Below are positions 14,517 to 21,819 of a stretch of DNA of 21,819 nucleotides, one piece after another (the stretch's first letter is position 1; every line of letters starts with the position of its first letter). Location: positions 1 to 21,819 of the IMG/VR virus record IMGVR_UViG_3300003894_000200, one strand, 5' to 3'. The translations under genes were made by a program, and so were the position numbers. Under the pieces are notes generated by a model, which saw only the letters and a list, made by a program, of their open reading frames with translations, was not told where the DNA came from and did no database searches. This DNA comes from a virus.

Positions 14517-15575
14517 TTAGGCTTGGTAGCCAACAAAGAGTTTACGGCGGTTGTAACATACAAAGTTACCCCATGTGTCCATATGGACTTCACGGACAGT
14601 GTGCTGCTTTGCTGCTTCCTTAGGAGCGTGGCGAAGCATTTCACGGCCTTGCTTGAAGAACCATTTGAATACACGGTGATTTACTCCGTAGAACGGATTG
14701 GAACTGTCGTTATTCTGAAGGTAAGGAACCCAGATAACTGGATTACCCTTCAGAGTTACAGAACCAGCATACTTGGCAAGGTCAACACCGAGGTTGTCAT
14801 TGCGGGACTCAAGTAGCTTTTCCAAACTCGACTGCACGTTGTAGGTTGTGTAGAACGCCCAATCGGAATCAGACTTTCCACCGCCTAGTTCAGCGTACTG
14901 TTTAGGAGCCATAAACTGAGTAAACTCACACGCTTTACGTGCTTTCTCTACTAAGTCATCTCGTGAACCAGCGCTGGTGTAGTTAAACGACCAGTTTCTC
15001 CAGTTTGGTACATCTGCTACAGAAATGCCACCAGCTCCAGCCGAGAACCCAGATGGGTCTCCACCAGTAAATCCACCAGCAGGTGTTGTTGCAGACTTCT
15101 GAATCCAGAAAGGAATACCAGATGGACGACGAGGAGATTGGGTTGAGGATGCAGGTGCGCTCCAAAGAGCTTCTTCCATCAACTCGAACCAATCGTTGTA
15201 CATCGAGTGTTCACGAACTTGGAGTTCACGAATAATAGTTTCACGGTCAGATTGCATTGCATCTTCGTCTACATCGTAGCTGAAGTTGACCGTACTTTTA
15301 GTCCACTGCTGCTTTGCTTCAGTTGTCAAATCTTTGACAGCAGTAGCATCTACGCTATACAGTTCACTAAATTTAGCCGTTCCAGTATTGCTAGTTTGAA
15401 CTTTCCAGTTCAACTGAACACCACCGGTTACCGGCTCTCGGGTTTTTCCACTCAAAAACTTCTGTGCAAAAATGTGGTGTTGCTGGTCAAGAGACAAGTC
15501 AATCCACTTCTTTTTCTTGAACTGGTCAAGAGTAAGATTTACGAAGTCATCGAGCTGGTCTGGTAATAAAGCCAT
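14517..15575 (-). CDS. Major capsid protein, 352 aa
   Basis: The 352-residue product follows a scaffold-like gene. Features include a helical N-terminus without a long delta domain (DDFVNLTLDQFKKKKWIDLS), a glycine-rich loop around residues 165-185 (GGFTGGDPSGFSAGAGG), and a C-terminal part with NPVIWVPYL, NPFYGVNHRVFKWFF, HTVREVHMDTWGNFVCYNRR and KLFVGY. The C-terminal pattern is what I know from coat proteins of many environmental tailed phages with an HK97-type fold. It self-assembles into the icosahedral shell around the scaffold. The ATG at 15575 has a GAGGT ribosome site. Gene order of portal, scaffold and coat supports the call. No separate prohead protease was found nearby. Confidence 0.9.
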   Translation of the reverse strand: MALLPDQLDDFVNLTLDQFKKKKWIDLSLDQQHHIFAQKFLSGKTREPVTGGVQLNWKVQTSNTGTAKFSELYSVDATAVKDLTTEAKQQWTKSTVNFSYDVDEDAMQSDRETIIRELQVREHSMYNDWFELMEEALWSAPASSTQSPRRPSGIPFWIQKSATTPAGGFTGGDPSGFSAGAGGISVADVPNWRNWSFNYTSAGSRDDLVEKARKACEFTQFMAPKQYAELGGGKSDSDWAFYTTYNVQSSLEKLLESRNDNLGVDLAKYAGSVTLKGNPVIWVPYLQNNDSSNPFYGVNHRVFKWFFKQGREMLRHAPKEAAKQHTVREVHMDTWGNFVCYNRRKLFVGYQA

Positions 15576-15597
15576 ACCTCGATTTCCTTATTAAATA

Positions 15598-16566
15598 TCA
15601 AAGAGTGCCATTTTCCCTCATAGCATTTTCATAAAATTCTTTGAGGACAGGGTTTTCCAGTGGGTCATCAACGCCCATAGGCATAGTTTCTGACGACACG
15701 GAAGCTGCTGAACCTAATCGCCTAGCAGATGCTTTGCGAACTCGGTCGTTGGCTCTCCTTTGTGCTAATTGTTGAATTTCATTACTAAATACAGAGGCGT
15801 ATGCTTGCTCCACCAATTCATCCATTGGAGGAACCTCAACACCCTGTGCTTGGTATCCAGTGGCAATAACAGTAGCCCTGTCATATACAGCTTCCATGTT
15901 TTGTGCTTCCTGACTACCAGCTTCTAAAGCCATGTAATCGCCATCACCAAACAAAGAACTTTCACCCAGCTTTTGAATAGATTGATTGAACACATCTATA
16001 TGTCCATTAACCTGCTGTGCATGTTCTTGTTGCTGTAATTGATTGACGTAATATTGCTGCCCTTGGACAGTATCGTAAAGATTTTGGATATGCGAATCGT
16101 AATGCTGCTGCATTCTTGCGGCTACATCATCAATAGCATTCCTCAAACCTTCATCATAATCTTCATCTAAATTTACTCTAAATGTCGATTCTTCAGAGCT
16201 TTCATCGTATTGCTCTGGTTGTTGTTGCTGCTGGTACCACTGATTCCATTCCTGCAATTGCACTTGTCGCTGACCAATAGCTTCAAGTGAATTAACAAGA
16301 GCTTCGTCCGAACTAAACTTGGTCGGGTCTAGTCCATGGTATCGTGCTGCTTCATCTAGATGCTCCCGGCTGTAACCGGTAGAACTAGGTTGTTCAGTAA
16401 CGGATTCTTCAACGTCACTGTATTCATCTTCTGATGTTACATCAGGTTCTACAATATCAGATTCTACTTCCTGTGAAGTTTCTTCTGTACTGTAAGAGTC
16501 ATTTACATCCTCGATAACTGCCATATCTTCATCAGTTAATTCGACTACTTCATCTTCTTCGCTCAT
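15598..16566 (-). CDS. Scaffolding protein candidate, 322 aa
   Basis: The sequence is acidic over residues 1-60 (DEDMAVIEDVNDSYSTEE), Gln-rich in the middle with a YQQQQQ run near 111 and a helical Gln-rich stretch at 145-200, and has a basic C-terminal patch at 269-285 (AQRRANDRVRKASARR), followed by a short tail. This acidic-helical-basic arrangement and the position directly before the coat gene fit a phage scaffolding protein, whose basic C-terminus commonly contacts the coat N-arm. A very good ribosome site, AGGAGGGG, precedes the ATG at 16566. No protease catalytic motif is visible, so a fused maturation protease is not supported. The next gene starts 22 bp downstream. Confidence 0.83.
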   Translation of the reverse strand: MSEEDEVVELTDEDMAVIEDVNDSYSTEETSQEVESDIVEPDVTSEDEYSDVEESVTEQPSSTGYSREHLDEAARYHGLDPTKFSSDEALVNSLEAIGQRQVQLQEWNQWYQQQQQPEQYDESSEESTFRVNLDEDYDEGLRNAIDDVAARMQQHYDSHIQNLYDTVQGQQYYVNQLQQQEHAQQVNGHIDVFNQSIQKLGESSLFGDGDYMALEAGSQEAQNMEAVYDRATVIATGYQAQGVEVPPMDELVEQAYASVFSNEIQQLAQRRANDRVRKASARRLGSAASVSSETMPMGVDDPLENPVLKEFYENAMRENGTL

Positions 16567-16575
16567 AATCCCCTC

Positions 16576-16917
16576 CTAAAAACTCCGAGGCGTACCGTCA
16601 CCATAACCGGCATCACGGTCGTATAACCCTCGGTGTGCTAAATATCTAGCTCGTTCTTTCCTGCTGGAAAAAACAGCCGTTCCATCGTTTTTGAAATCCA
16701 CCCCAGTAAAACCGTGGTCTTTGGCATCCTGCCTAAACTCATCGGTTTGACTGGAATGGACTGACGCTGCCACACTAGACAAGCCCGAAGACCATCCATT
16801 GGCACCGAAGTTCCTGTCCACTTTCTTCTTGTTCTCCTCACCAAATTTTGGTGCAGGCGTATCATGCCAATCGAGAACACCGTCTTTATTACGGTAATAA
16901 TATTTCTTTTTAGCCAT
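16576..16917 (-). CDS. Conserved-looking phage protein, 113 aa, unknown function
   Basis: Translation starts at an ATG overlapping the stop of the 35-aa gene (TAATG). The N-terminus is Lys/Tyr-rich (MAKKKYYYRNKDG), the centre is polar, and the C-terminal 45 residues have a compact charged pattern (DGTAVFSSRKERARYLAHRG then YDRDAGYGDGT). This C-terminal pattern reminds me of a small protein frequent near portal and coat genes in environmental phage genomes, but I cannot name it. No metal-binding Cys or His cluster is present. It lies between portal and scaffold and may take part in capsid assembly. Confidence 0.78.
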   Translation of the reverse strand: MAKKKYYYRNKDGVLDWHDTPAPKFGEENKKKVDRNFGANGWSSGLSSVAASVHSSQTDEFRQDAKDHGFTGVDFKNDGTAVFSSRKERARYLAHRGLYDRDAGYGDGTPRSF

Positions 16918-17024
16918 TAGTATTTCTTACTCCTGACTTTTTTTCCACTCTTTTTAGCATACCGTTTAGCAGCGGCTTTGCCTTTTTTAGTATACGAAAA
17001 CTTTTTTCCACCTACCTTAGGCAT
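16917..17024 (-). CDS. Very short basic protein, 35 aa
   Basis: ATG at 17024 has a strong AAAGGAGATTAAA ribosome site and its TAA overlaps the ATG of the 113-aa gene. The product begins MPKVGGKKFSYTKKGKAAA and contains 14 Lys, 2 Arg and no acidic residue. The ribosome site, the coupled stop, and its fit in the only free space between portal and the 113-aa gene argue that it is real despite its size. I recall similar MPxVGGKKF-type small proteins in environmental phage genomes near the portal, but this was not checked. Binding of DNA or RNA, or virion packaging, is plausible from charge. No function is known to me. Confidence 0.8.
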   Translation of the reverse strand: MPKVGGKKFSYTKKGKAAAKRYAKKSGKKVRSKKY

Positions 17025-17035
17025 TTTAATCTCCT

Positions 17036-18823
17036 TTAACCTGCGGGCTGTCGCCCCATCATATTAACTTGCTGGTCAGTCGGCTGACTTCCAGCTAGAA
17101 CTTGTTGCATTACATTTGCCCTTGCCCCAGAAGTCCCGCCGGTTGGAACACTACGTCGTATGTTTTCACGAACAGTGACTTGTGGTTTTTGTGGCGGTTC
17201 TGCTGGATTAGGCATCGGCCTGTATTCTTTAGGTTCTTGGAACTTAATAATATCTTTCAGTCGAGGTAAGTCCATCAGTTCGGCATACAATTCAACCAAT
17301 TCTTGAGCATCTAGCATACCGCCCATTTCTTGAATGTTCGGCATTAAAGGCATTACCATTTGCTGGACAAACATGTTGATATTGTTAATTCTTTCCGAAG
17401 GAGATTTGTAGGCCATTGAAAATGGCTCGACAGCAAAATTGTACTGAAGGAAATTCCCTTCACGTAGCTCTGGTGTCCAGCTTATATCAAACTTGTAACT
17501 GTTAATCTCTCGTTGTTCAGGCATCTCTGCGAACGGGTCGTTCCATAACAACTGACCCAAGTCTGAACAAATCTGTTCGGTGAATGCCACTACACGATAC
17601 TGCATATTTGCTTCACGTTTAGAGACAGCGCCATGGATTAGCTTATCTTGAGTTGCCGTATCAGCAGATGGGCCAAGCCCAGCCATAGCCTGTAGGTTAC
17701 CTGCCATGCGGTCAAACAATTCCTGCATTGAGTAGTTGAATGACATGTTCCCTTGGTCTACGCCACCCATCTTCAACACATTAACGGACTCTGGATTATT
17801 AACCTGAACCCATTCGCCATCATCTGCACGTTGCAATCTTCGGGCATCGTCATGACTCCCAGCCTGATAGAAAGGAATATCCTTCTGTCTCTGTGCCTGC
17901 CTCTTTTGTTTTCTCAATAAGCCATTAACAATATCAAACAATGGTTTTAGATTCATGGCTGGAGACACGCCAAGAATCTGGTCTGGTACTTCAGCGGCGA
18001 GATTGAGTATATGGAACGGGCCATTTTCCGGGCCGTCCCAATCCACCACACGAAGTGGTTCCATGTTCTTTCCTGCACACATGGTCAGGACTCTGTTTTC
18101 GCTTGGAAGCCAGATGTCCATTAGTTGTATATTGGGCTTAAAATCATCGCCTTCATTTGCATTATTCATGTTGCGAACAGGATGCTCGCCCTCAAAATCA
18201 TGCTGCGATTTGTAGTCGTAATTGCCTAGAACCTTCCTTACCACCTTAGGGTCAAATGAAGGCTCCCCCTTAAACTTATCTATGCTCATCCTGTATTTAT
18301 TAAGAGCGAATCTTTTCTTGCTCCACGTAGGAGAGGCCGTGTCATACAAGAAATCGTCAAATGATATGCACTCAGCAAAAGGCTTGCCGGGGTCTAGCCA
18401 TTCATCTTCACCTTTAAGTTCAACAAGTCCGGCATCGGCAGTGTACACCTTCATTACACCCAAAGTAAAAAACGCTTCAAGAACACATGACCTTAAAGCA
18501 TGTTCTAGCTTTATCTCTTTAATAAGATTGTTTGTTCCTTGCTGAAACTGATAGGAAAACCAGTTTAGTTCAGGGTACTGCGAGGTCACTAGGATTCTAG
18601 GACGATTAGCAGCCAGAGCCATTGTGTAAGTTTCAGCCGCTTGGTACATAAGGTTACTTATGATTTCACGCTCGTTTTGAAGCTCTGTACCTTCAGCGTA
18701 ATATGTACCTGCATAATCTTTAATGAACTTCTTTCGTGTTTCCCTAAAAGGACGAAGCGCACGATTAGATGCTTCGATTGCTTTTAGCATCTTGCTCCGC
18801 TGGCTTTCGGTATTAAATTGCAT
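17036..18823 (-). CDS. Portal protein, 595 aa
   Basis: Chosen start is the ATG at 18823, preceded by GGTGG; a GTG three codons upstream at 18832 would overlap the terminase gene. The N-terminal helices (RALRPFRETRKKFIKDYAG), the central segment, and the long helical stretch at 295-420 (LFDIVNGLLRKQKRQAQRQK, TQDKLIHGAVSKREANMQ) match the usual portal layout of wing, stem and crown. The C-terminus beyond 525 is Pro/Gln-rich and probably disordered. The protein forms the dodecameric vertex ring through which DNA is packaged and ejected, and works with the terminase encoded directly upstream. Length and gene order fit portals of short-tailed phages. The stop is 11 bp before the 35-aa gene. Confidence 0.88.
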   Translation of the reverse strand: MQFNTESQRSKMLKAIEASNRALRPFRETRKKFIKDYAGTYYAEGTELQNEREIISNLMYQAAETYTMALAANRPRILVTSQYPELNWFSYQFQQGTNNLIKEIKLEHALRSCVLEAFFTLGVMKVYTADAGLVELKGEDEWLDPGKPFAECISFDDFLYDTASPTWSKKRFALNKYRMSIDKFKGEPSFDPKVVRKVLGNYDYKSQHDFEGEHPVRNMNNANEGDDFKPNIQLMDIWLPSENRVLTMCAGKNMEPLRVVDWDGPENGPFHILNLAAEVPDQILGVSPAMNLKPLFDIVNGLLRKQKRQAQRQKDIPFYQAGSHDDARRLQRADDGEWVQVNNPESVNVLKMGGVDQGNMSFNYSMQELFDRMAGNLQAMAGLGPSADTATQDKLIHGAVSKREANMQYRVVAFTEQICSDLGQLLWNDPFAEMPEQREINSYKFDISWTPELREGNFLQYNFAVEPFSMAYKSPSERINNINMFVQQMVMPLMPNIQEMGGMLDAQELVELYAELMDLPRLKDIIKFQEPKEYRPMPNPAEPPQKPQVTVRENIRRSVPTGGTSGARANVMQQVLAGSQPTDQQVNMMGRQPAG

Positions 18824-18825
18824 CT

Positions 18826-20655
18826 TTACCACCCATCATTAATATTAGCAGTTAATTTGTCGTCATACTTTTTTAATCGCCAAGCCATACTACCATACGG
18901 TATCTGGTCAAACTCTTCAGCGTCCGCTTTATTTTCTGGAGGCCTGTCTACGCAACCATACCACGCTAACGCCGCAGCAATAACACGGTCACCATGCGCT
19001 TGTCCTTTAGACGAATCGTCTTGTGTCTTAACGCTACGAGAATGTACAACTTTTCCATCTTTATAAACGTATTGCCGGCATTCATCCAAAAGAATTTTGC
19101 TGCGTACTACATACTCTTTAGATTGTATAGCCCCAGCCATTCTTCCTAAAAGAGCGAGTTTGTTTTTGTCGGTAGTAAAGAACCCCGGATTACGGGTCTT
19201 TTTCCTGTACGCCCTACCTTCAACTTCACGGAAGTATATCTTCCCATAAGCACTATCAACAATCCTTCTTGTAAACGCACCACCCGGCGCACCGTTATGT
19301 TCCCATACTAAATAAGCCTCATTGAACCAGTAGCACATAGCAACAACTAGTTCAGCAAACTCTTCGGGCCTTATCGTATTTGAAGCAAACTCGGCCACTT
19401 GCTGACCCGTAACATTATCAACCACAACAGCAACAGAATTAGAGCTATAGCTCCCCCCAAGCCCGGCAGCAACATCGCAACCGATAACATAATTGCCAGT
19501 GGCAACTGGCGTTCCGCTTGCATCACGGTGACACCATACTTTAACCGGCCCGTCTTCAGTTTCTTGAAAGTCGGGTTCAAAGGTTTCGCCATCATAATAC
19601 AAAACGCCACGAGTATAAGGAGTAAGCAAATCTTCTTGAGCAGATTCATACAGCTCTTTACCAAACACTTGATACTCGGAACCACCATAATCCCTGTCTA
19701 ACTCCTGAGCAATTGATTGGGGCGTAGCTCCCGGACGTTTGCATTCGTTATCGTAGTAGGGACTTCTAGTTTTTCCGTCTAGTATAAAATCGTAACTTGC
19801 AGGGAACTTATAGTCCTTGTCGAGTATTTCCAGATTTCCATCTTTACCAGTGTATAAGCCCACTTTTCTATCTGGATGCTGCTTCCAATCCATGATGATT
19901 TTAAGCATGTTTGACGGGGTGTGCATCACATCATAGTAAGCACCAGCAGCTCCTTTTGGGGTACTCACAAAGATACGGCTATCAGTAGCATGTTGTGCAG
20001 CAGCTAAAGACTTGTAGTCATCGCCGGAAGGAAATGCGGCAAATTCATCTATGGCAATTGATTTCTTACGACCACCACGGAAAGCATCTTCTGTCGTACT
20101 TGCACCTTCAAATGTAGAACCATTAGCCTTGTTCTCCATAAGCATTACAGTTCTGTAAACCTCAGGTTTCATCCAACCGGGCAGTCCTCCTACCCCGCCA
20201 TCGCCATTAAGAAGAAAGTCTAGCTTCCACATCAACGTATCTTTCTTACCCGGTTTATCTACTAGGTCGGCAGTACGAGACATGATTCCAAAACTACTAA
20301 AGTCATGGAACATCCAATGGTAGAAGTACAGAGTAAGAAACATCCACGTTGCACCAAGGTCACGAGACTTCTCTACCCCTATGTCTTTTATCCCCAAGGA
20401 TTCATTCATTTGGGTAAACGCTTCGTCCTGATAGTCATACGTAATAAACGGTATTACGTTACTGGTTGTGCCTACCAGTCGGCTACTTCTAGGCTCATAT
20501 AGCCAGCAAAAAGCATTAATAAAAAACAATATGTCATGCTTACAAGCAGTCCATAGAATTCGTTGTCGTTCAGGGGTATCAGCCCATTTCAACAAATCTC
20601 TTCTATATTCTAGGTTTTCAACCAAATCTTTGGGAACTTGCTCGTATAAGCTCAT
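18826..20655 (-). CDS. Terminase large subunit, 609 aa
   Basis: Packaging ATPase and headful or site-specific nuclease. A deviant Walker A motif, VEKSRDLGATW, is at about 94-104, where a Lys upstream of the Gly replaces the classical GKT Lys. Walker B is SIAIDEF (about 199-205, Asp-Glu at 203-204), and a coupling-type motif STPKG is at 231-235. The C-terminal RNase H-like nuclease shows GCDVAAG (Asp about 394), VWEHNG (Glu about 452) and HGDRVIA (Asp about 556). All expected acidic residues are present, so it looks active. The start overlaps the previous gene by 4 bases (ATGA). The length is ordinary for the family. The order small terminase, large terminase, portal is classical. Confidence 0.95.
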   Translation of the reverse strand: MSLYEQVPKDLVENLEYRRDLLKWADTPERQRILWTACKHDILFFINAFCWLYEPRSSRLVGTTSNVIPFITYDYQDEAFTQMNESLGIKDIGVEKSRDLGATWMFLTLYFYHWMFHDFSSFGIMSRTADLVDKPGKKDTLMWKLDFLLNGDGGVGGLPGWMKPEVYRTVMLMENKANGSTFEGASTTEDAFRGGRKKSIAIDEFAAFPSGDDYKSLAAAQHATDSRIFVSTPKGAAGAYYDVMHTPSNMLKIIMDWKQHPDRKVGLYTGKDGNLEILDKDYKFPASYDFILDGKTRSPYYDNECKRPGATPQSIAQELDRDYGGSEYQVFGKELYESAQEDLLTPYTRGVLYYDGETFEPDFQETEDGPVKVWCHRDASGTPVATGNYVIGCDVAAGLGGSYSSNSVAVVVDNVTGQQVAEFASNTIRPEEFAELVVAMCYWFNEAYLVWEHNGAPGGAFTRRIVDSAYGKIYFREVEGRAYRKKTRNPGFFTTDKNKLALLGRMAGAIQSKEYVVRSKILLDECRQYVYKDGKVVHSRSVKTQDDSSKGQAHGDRVIAAALAWYGCVDRPPENKADAEEFDQIPYGSMAWRLKKYDDKLTANINDGW

Positions 20656-21236
20656 TGCTTAATACCACGTAACATTTCTTCAATTTGTTCTATCTGCACA
20701 TCGACTGCTCTCATTGAAGTGTCAACTTCCTTTTGGGAGTTGATTTTAAGCTGCTCTCTAATTACTTGCTCCATAAATTTACTGGTATTACCAACAGCCC
20801 ATGTAAGCATAGCCCAAGCCCCCGGAGACGGTGCCTCCTCAGGACTAATAAGCCACTCCTCCTGCTCACCCTTGCACTTGTGCAGATTGTGAAACACAAA
20901 CGCAACATCATCCGGAAGTTCCGAGCTATCAACGTCAAAGTCGGCTAGCTGCTTGAATACATCTATCTGTTCCCTCTGTATCTCGATAGACTCCCGATGT
21001 CTTCTCTCCTCATACTCTTTTTCAAACACTTCGTCTTTAGCACGGAGCCTTTCGTAATCGGCACCTTTGTACCCCATCTCTTTACAAGCGGCCATAGTCG
21101 CAGCCTTAACAGACTCCCCCATCCCCTTGTACTTGTCATACCAAACCTTCCATTCAGGATATTTCCCCTCCTCCTTAAGCCTATCCATAAACAATGAATA
21201 GCCCGGCTTGCGACGAGTCGTCTTTTTCTTGGCCAT
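20652..21236 (-). CDS. Putative terminase small subunit, 194 aa
   Basis: The ATG at 21236 is preferred over a TTG four codons upstream because it overlaps the previous stop (TAATG) and has GGGGGG just before it. The N-terminus is basic (MAKKKTTRRKPGYSLFMDRL) followed by helices suited to a winged-helix or helix-turn-helix DNA-binding part (about 20-70, including GESVKAATMAACKEMGYKG). Residues 70-110 and 150-194 form further helices that may oligomerise. Small subunits recognise the packaging site and load the large subunit. The assignment comes from position immediately before the large terminase gene, with an ATGA overlap, and helical composition. The sequence itself is not diagnostic. Confidence 0.65.
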   Translation of the reverse strand: MAKKKTTRRKPGYSLFMDRLKEEGKYPEWKVWYDKYKGMGESVKAATMAACKEMGYKGADYERLRAKDEVFEKEYEERRHRESIEIQREQIDVFKQLADFDVDSSELPDDVAFVFHNLHKCKGEQEEWLISPEEAPSPGAWAMLTWAVGNTSKFMEQVIREQLKINSQKEVDTSMRAVDVQIEQIEEMLRGIKQ

Positions 21237-21655
21237 TATTCCCCCCAAGTTGTTATGGTTTTCTGCACAGGCATTGCGTCTGCGTGAGTAATCATTAACC
21301 CAATTACAGAAGCATCTGTTTCAGTAGCGGTTAGATTAAATGACCACTGACCGTTACCCTCGTGTGTGGCGGAGCCACTTAGCGTACCCTGAGTTCCTCC
21401 ATCCTTTGTAATCTTTATAGTTGGAGTACCACTAGTTACAGCAGAGCCATTGTCTTTATTTACCAGAGCTACGGTAAACCCAGTAATAGCCACACCCTTC
21501 CTGAACTTATCAGCTTCCGATACATTCCCTATCAGGTGATTCGATTCAAAGTAGTAGTGAACAGTTGATGCTGCTGCACCCATACCCCGAGTTACAATAA
21601 ACTCAACTGTGTTACCGCCGATAAACCCCGGCCCTATAAGGTCTTTAACCGGCAT
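21236..21655 (-). CDS. Small virion-type protein with C-terminal beta module, 139 aa
   Basis: ATG at 21655 overlaps the stop of the preceding partial gene (TAATG). Residues 1-50 include LIGPGFIGGNTVEFIVTRGM and a strand-rich segment (STVHYYFES). Residues 52-139 are a beta-rich module (ITGFTVALVNKDNG, IKITKDGGTQ, THEGNGQWSFNLTATETDA) that is homologous in pattern to the N-terminus of the adaptor-like protein at 12347-13450. This suggests a virion surface, connector or fibre-attachment protein encoded upstream of the packaging genes. Its exact role is unknown. An Ig-like or fibre-anchor fold is possible. Confidence 0.8.
   Translation of the reverse strand: MPVKDLIGPGFIGGNTVEFIVTRGMGAAASTVHYYFESNHLIGNVSEADKFRKGVAITGFTVALVNKDNGSAVTSGTPTIKITKDGGTQGTLSGSATHEGNGQWSFNLTATETDASVIGLMITHADAMPVQKTITTWGE
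21239..21502 (-). repeat. Shared beta-rich module, copy 1 (139-aa protein)
   Basis: Residues 52-139 of the 139-aa protein. Conserved with the copy at 13175-13450 in the order TGFT.ALVNK, ITKDGGTQ, EGNGQW, FNLTA and VIGL. The DNA has diverged, but the protein alignment needs only one or two short gaps. Confidence 0.8.
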
Positions 21656-21819
21656 TAGGTAGCTCGCTTTCTTTCTGTCGGATTGCTTGCGTCATCCAGA
21701 GTCCAAGTCATTGCGGTAGTACTACCATCTAGCTGGTATCCTGTAATAGTCGTACTACTAACCGTAAACTGACTTACTGCACAATAAATCATGTGCAGCA
21801 TCTGCACGGGAGTAGCGGC
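21655..21819 (-). CDS. C-terminal fragment of a small beta-rich phage protein, cut by right edge
   Basis: The last 54 residues are present; the start is outside the window. It contains QMLHMIYCAVSQFTVSSTTI followed by GYQLDGSTTAMTWTLDD and a charged end, NPTERKRAT. I recall a similar end pattern, Y-x-x-D-G-S/T-T followed by DD, in short phage proteins of environmental genomes, possibly tail-fibre attachment or decoration proteins, but this is memory only. The stop TAA overlaps the next ATG at 21655. Nothing else can be said without the upstream sequence. Confidence 0.75.
   Translation of the reverse strand, partial: AATPVQMLHMIYCAVSQFTVSSTTITGYQLDGSTTAMTWTLDDASNPTERKRAT

Noticed and set aside
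14424-14816. Plus-strand frame of 130 aa across the coat gene start of the next gene
   Set aside because: It overlaps the coat and lectin-like genes on the opposite strand without its own ribosome site or plausible product.
15598-16566. Scaffold gene as a fused prohead protease
   Set aside because: No Ser/His/Asp protease motif region is visible, and the acidic, Gln-rich composition runs through the whole protein.

Overview
The window is a virion-morphogenesis block of a tailed double-stranded DNA bacteriophage. Every gene I can support lies on the minus strand, so the genes read from the right edge to the left. Portal, terminase, scaffold, coat and a P22/T7-like nozzle candidate are present, while no tail tube, sheath or baseplate gene is seen, so a short-tailed (podovirus-like) phage is the best reading. 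The protein styles (short Lys-rich protein beside the portal, Gln-rich internal proteins, small beta-rich virion proteins) resemble uncultured marine or freshwater phages. That is recall, not a search result. No tRNA, integrase, lysis or DNA-replication gene is visible.

Layout in transcription order: (1) the C-terminus of a small virion-type protein at the right edge, then a 139-aa protein ending in a beta-rich module. (2) The packaging genes: a putative small terminase, the large terminase and the portal. (3) A 35-aa very basic protein, a 113-aa unknown, a 322-aa scaffold-like protein and the 352-aa major capsid protein. (4) A 252-aa lectin-like virion protein, followed by the only intergenic gap over 60 bp, which holds a long, nearly perfect hairpin (13680-13722). 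(5) The connector section: a small helical protein, a 367-aa head-to-tail adaptor carrying a second copy of the module seen in the 139-aa protein, two small beta-rich proteins, a 523-aa nozzle-like protein and a 92-aa protein. (6) About 9.8 kb of low-complexity or helical proteins of internal-virion or ejection type: a 328-aa Gly/Met/Asn/Arg-rich protein, a 1416-aa protein with 11-residue repeats and a long glycine tract, a 644-aa Gln-rich protein, a 166-aa reading frame, and a large frame that runs off the left edge.

The genes are packed extremely tightly. Most junctions are TAATG or ATGA overlaps or carry a Shine-Dalgarno sequence within a few bases, as expected for one long late transcript with translational coupling.

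Points most worth a second look: the apparent -1 frameshift joining the 166-aa frame to the large left-edge frame (2091-2133), the beta-rich module shared by two genes about 8 kb apart, the hairpin after the capsid genes, and the unusual low-complexity architecture of the 1416-aa and 328-aa proteins. I see no clear non-phage system such as defence, CRISPR or a retroelement in this window.
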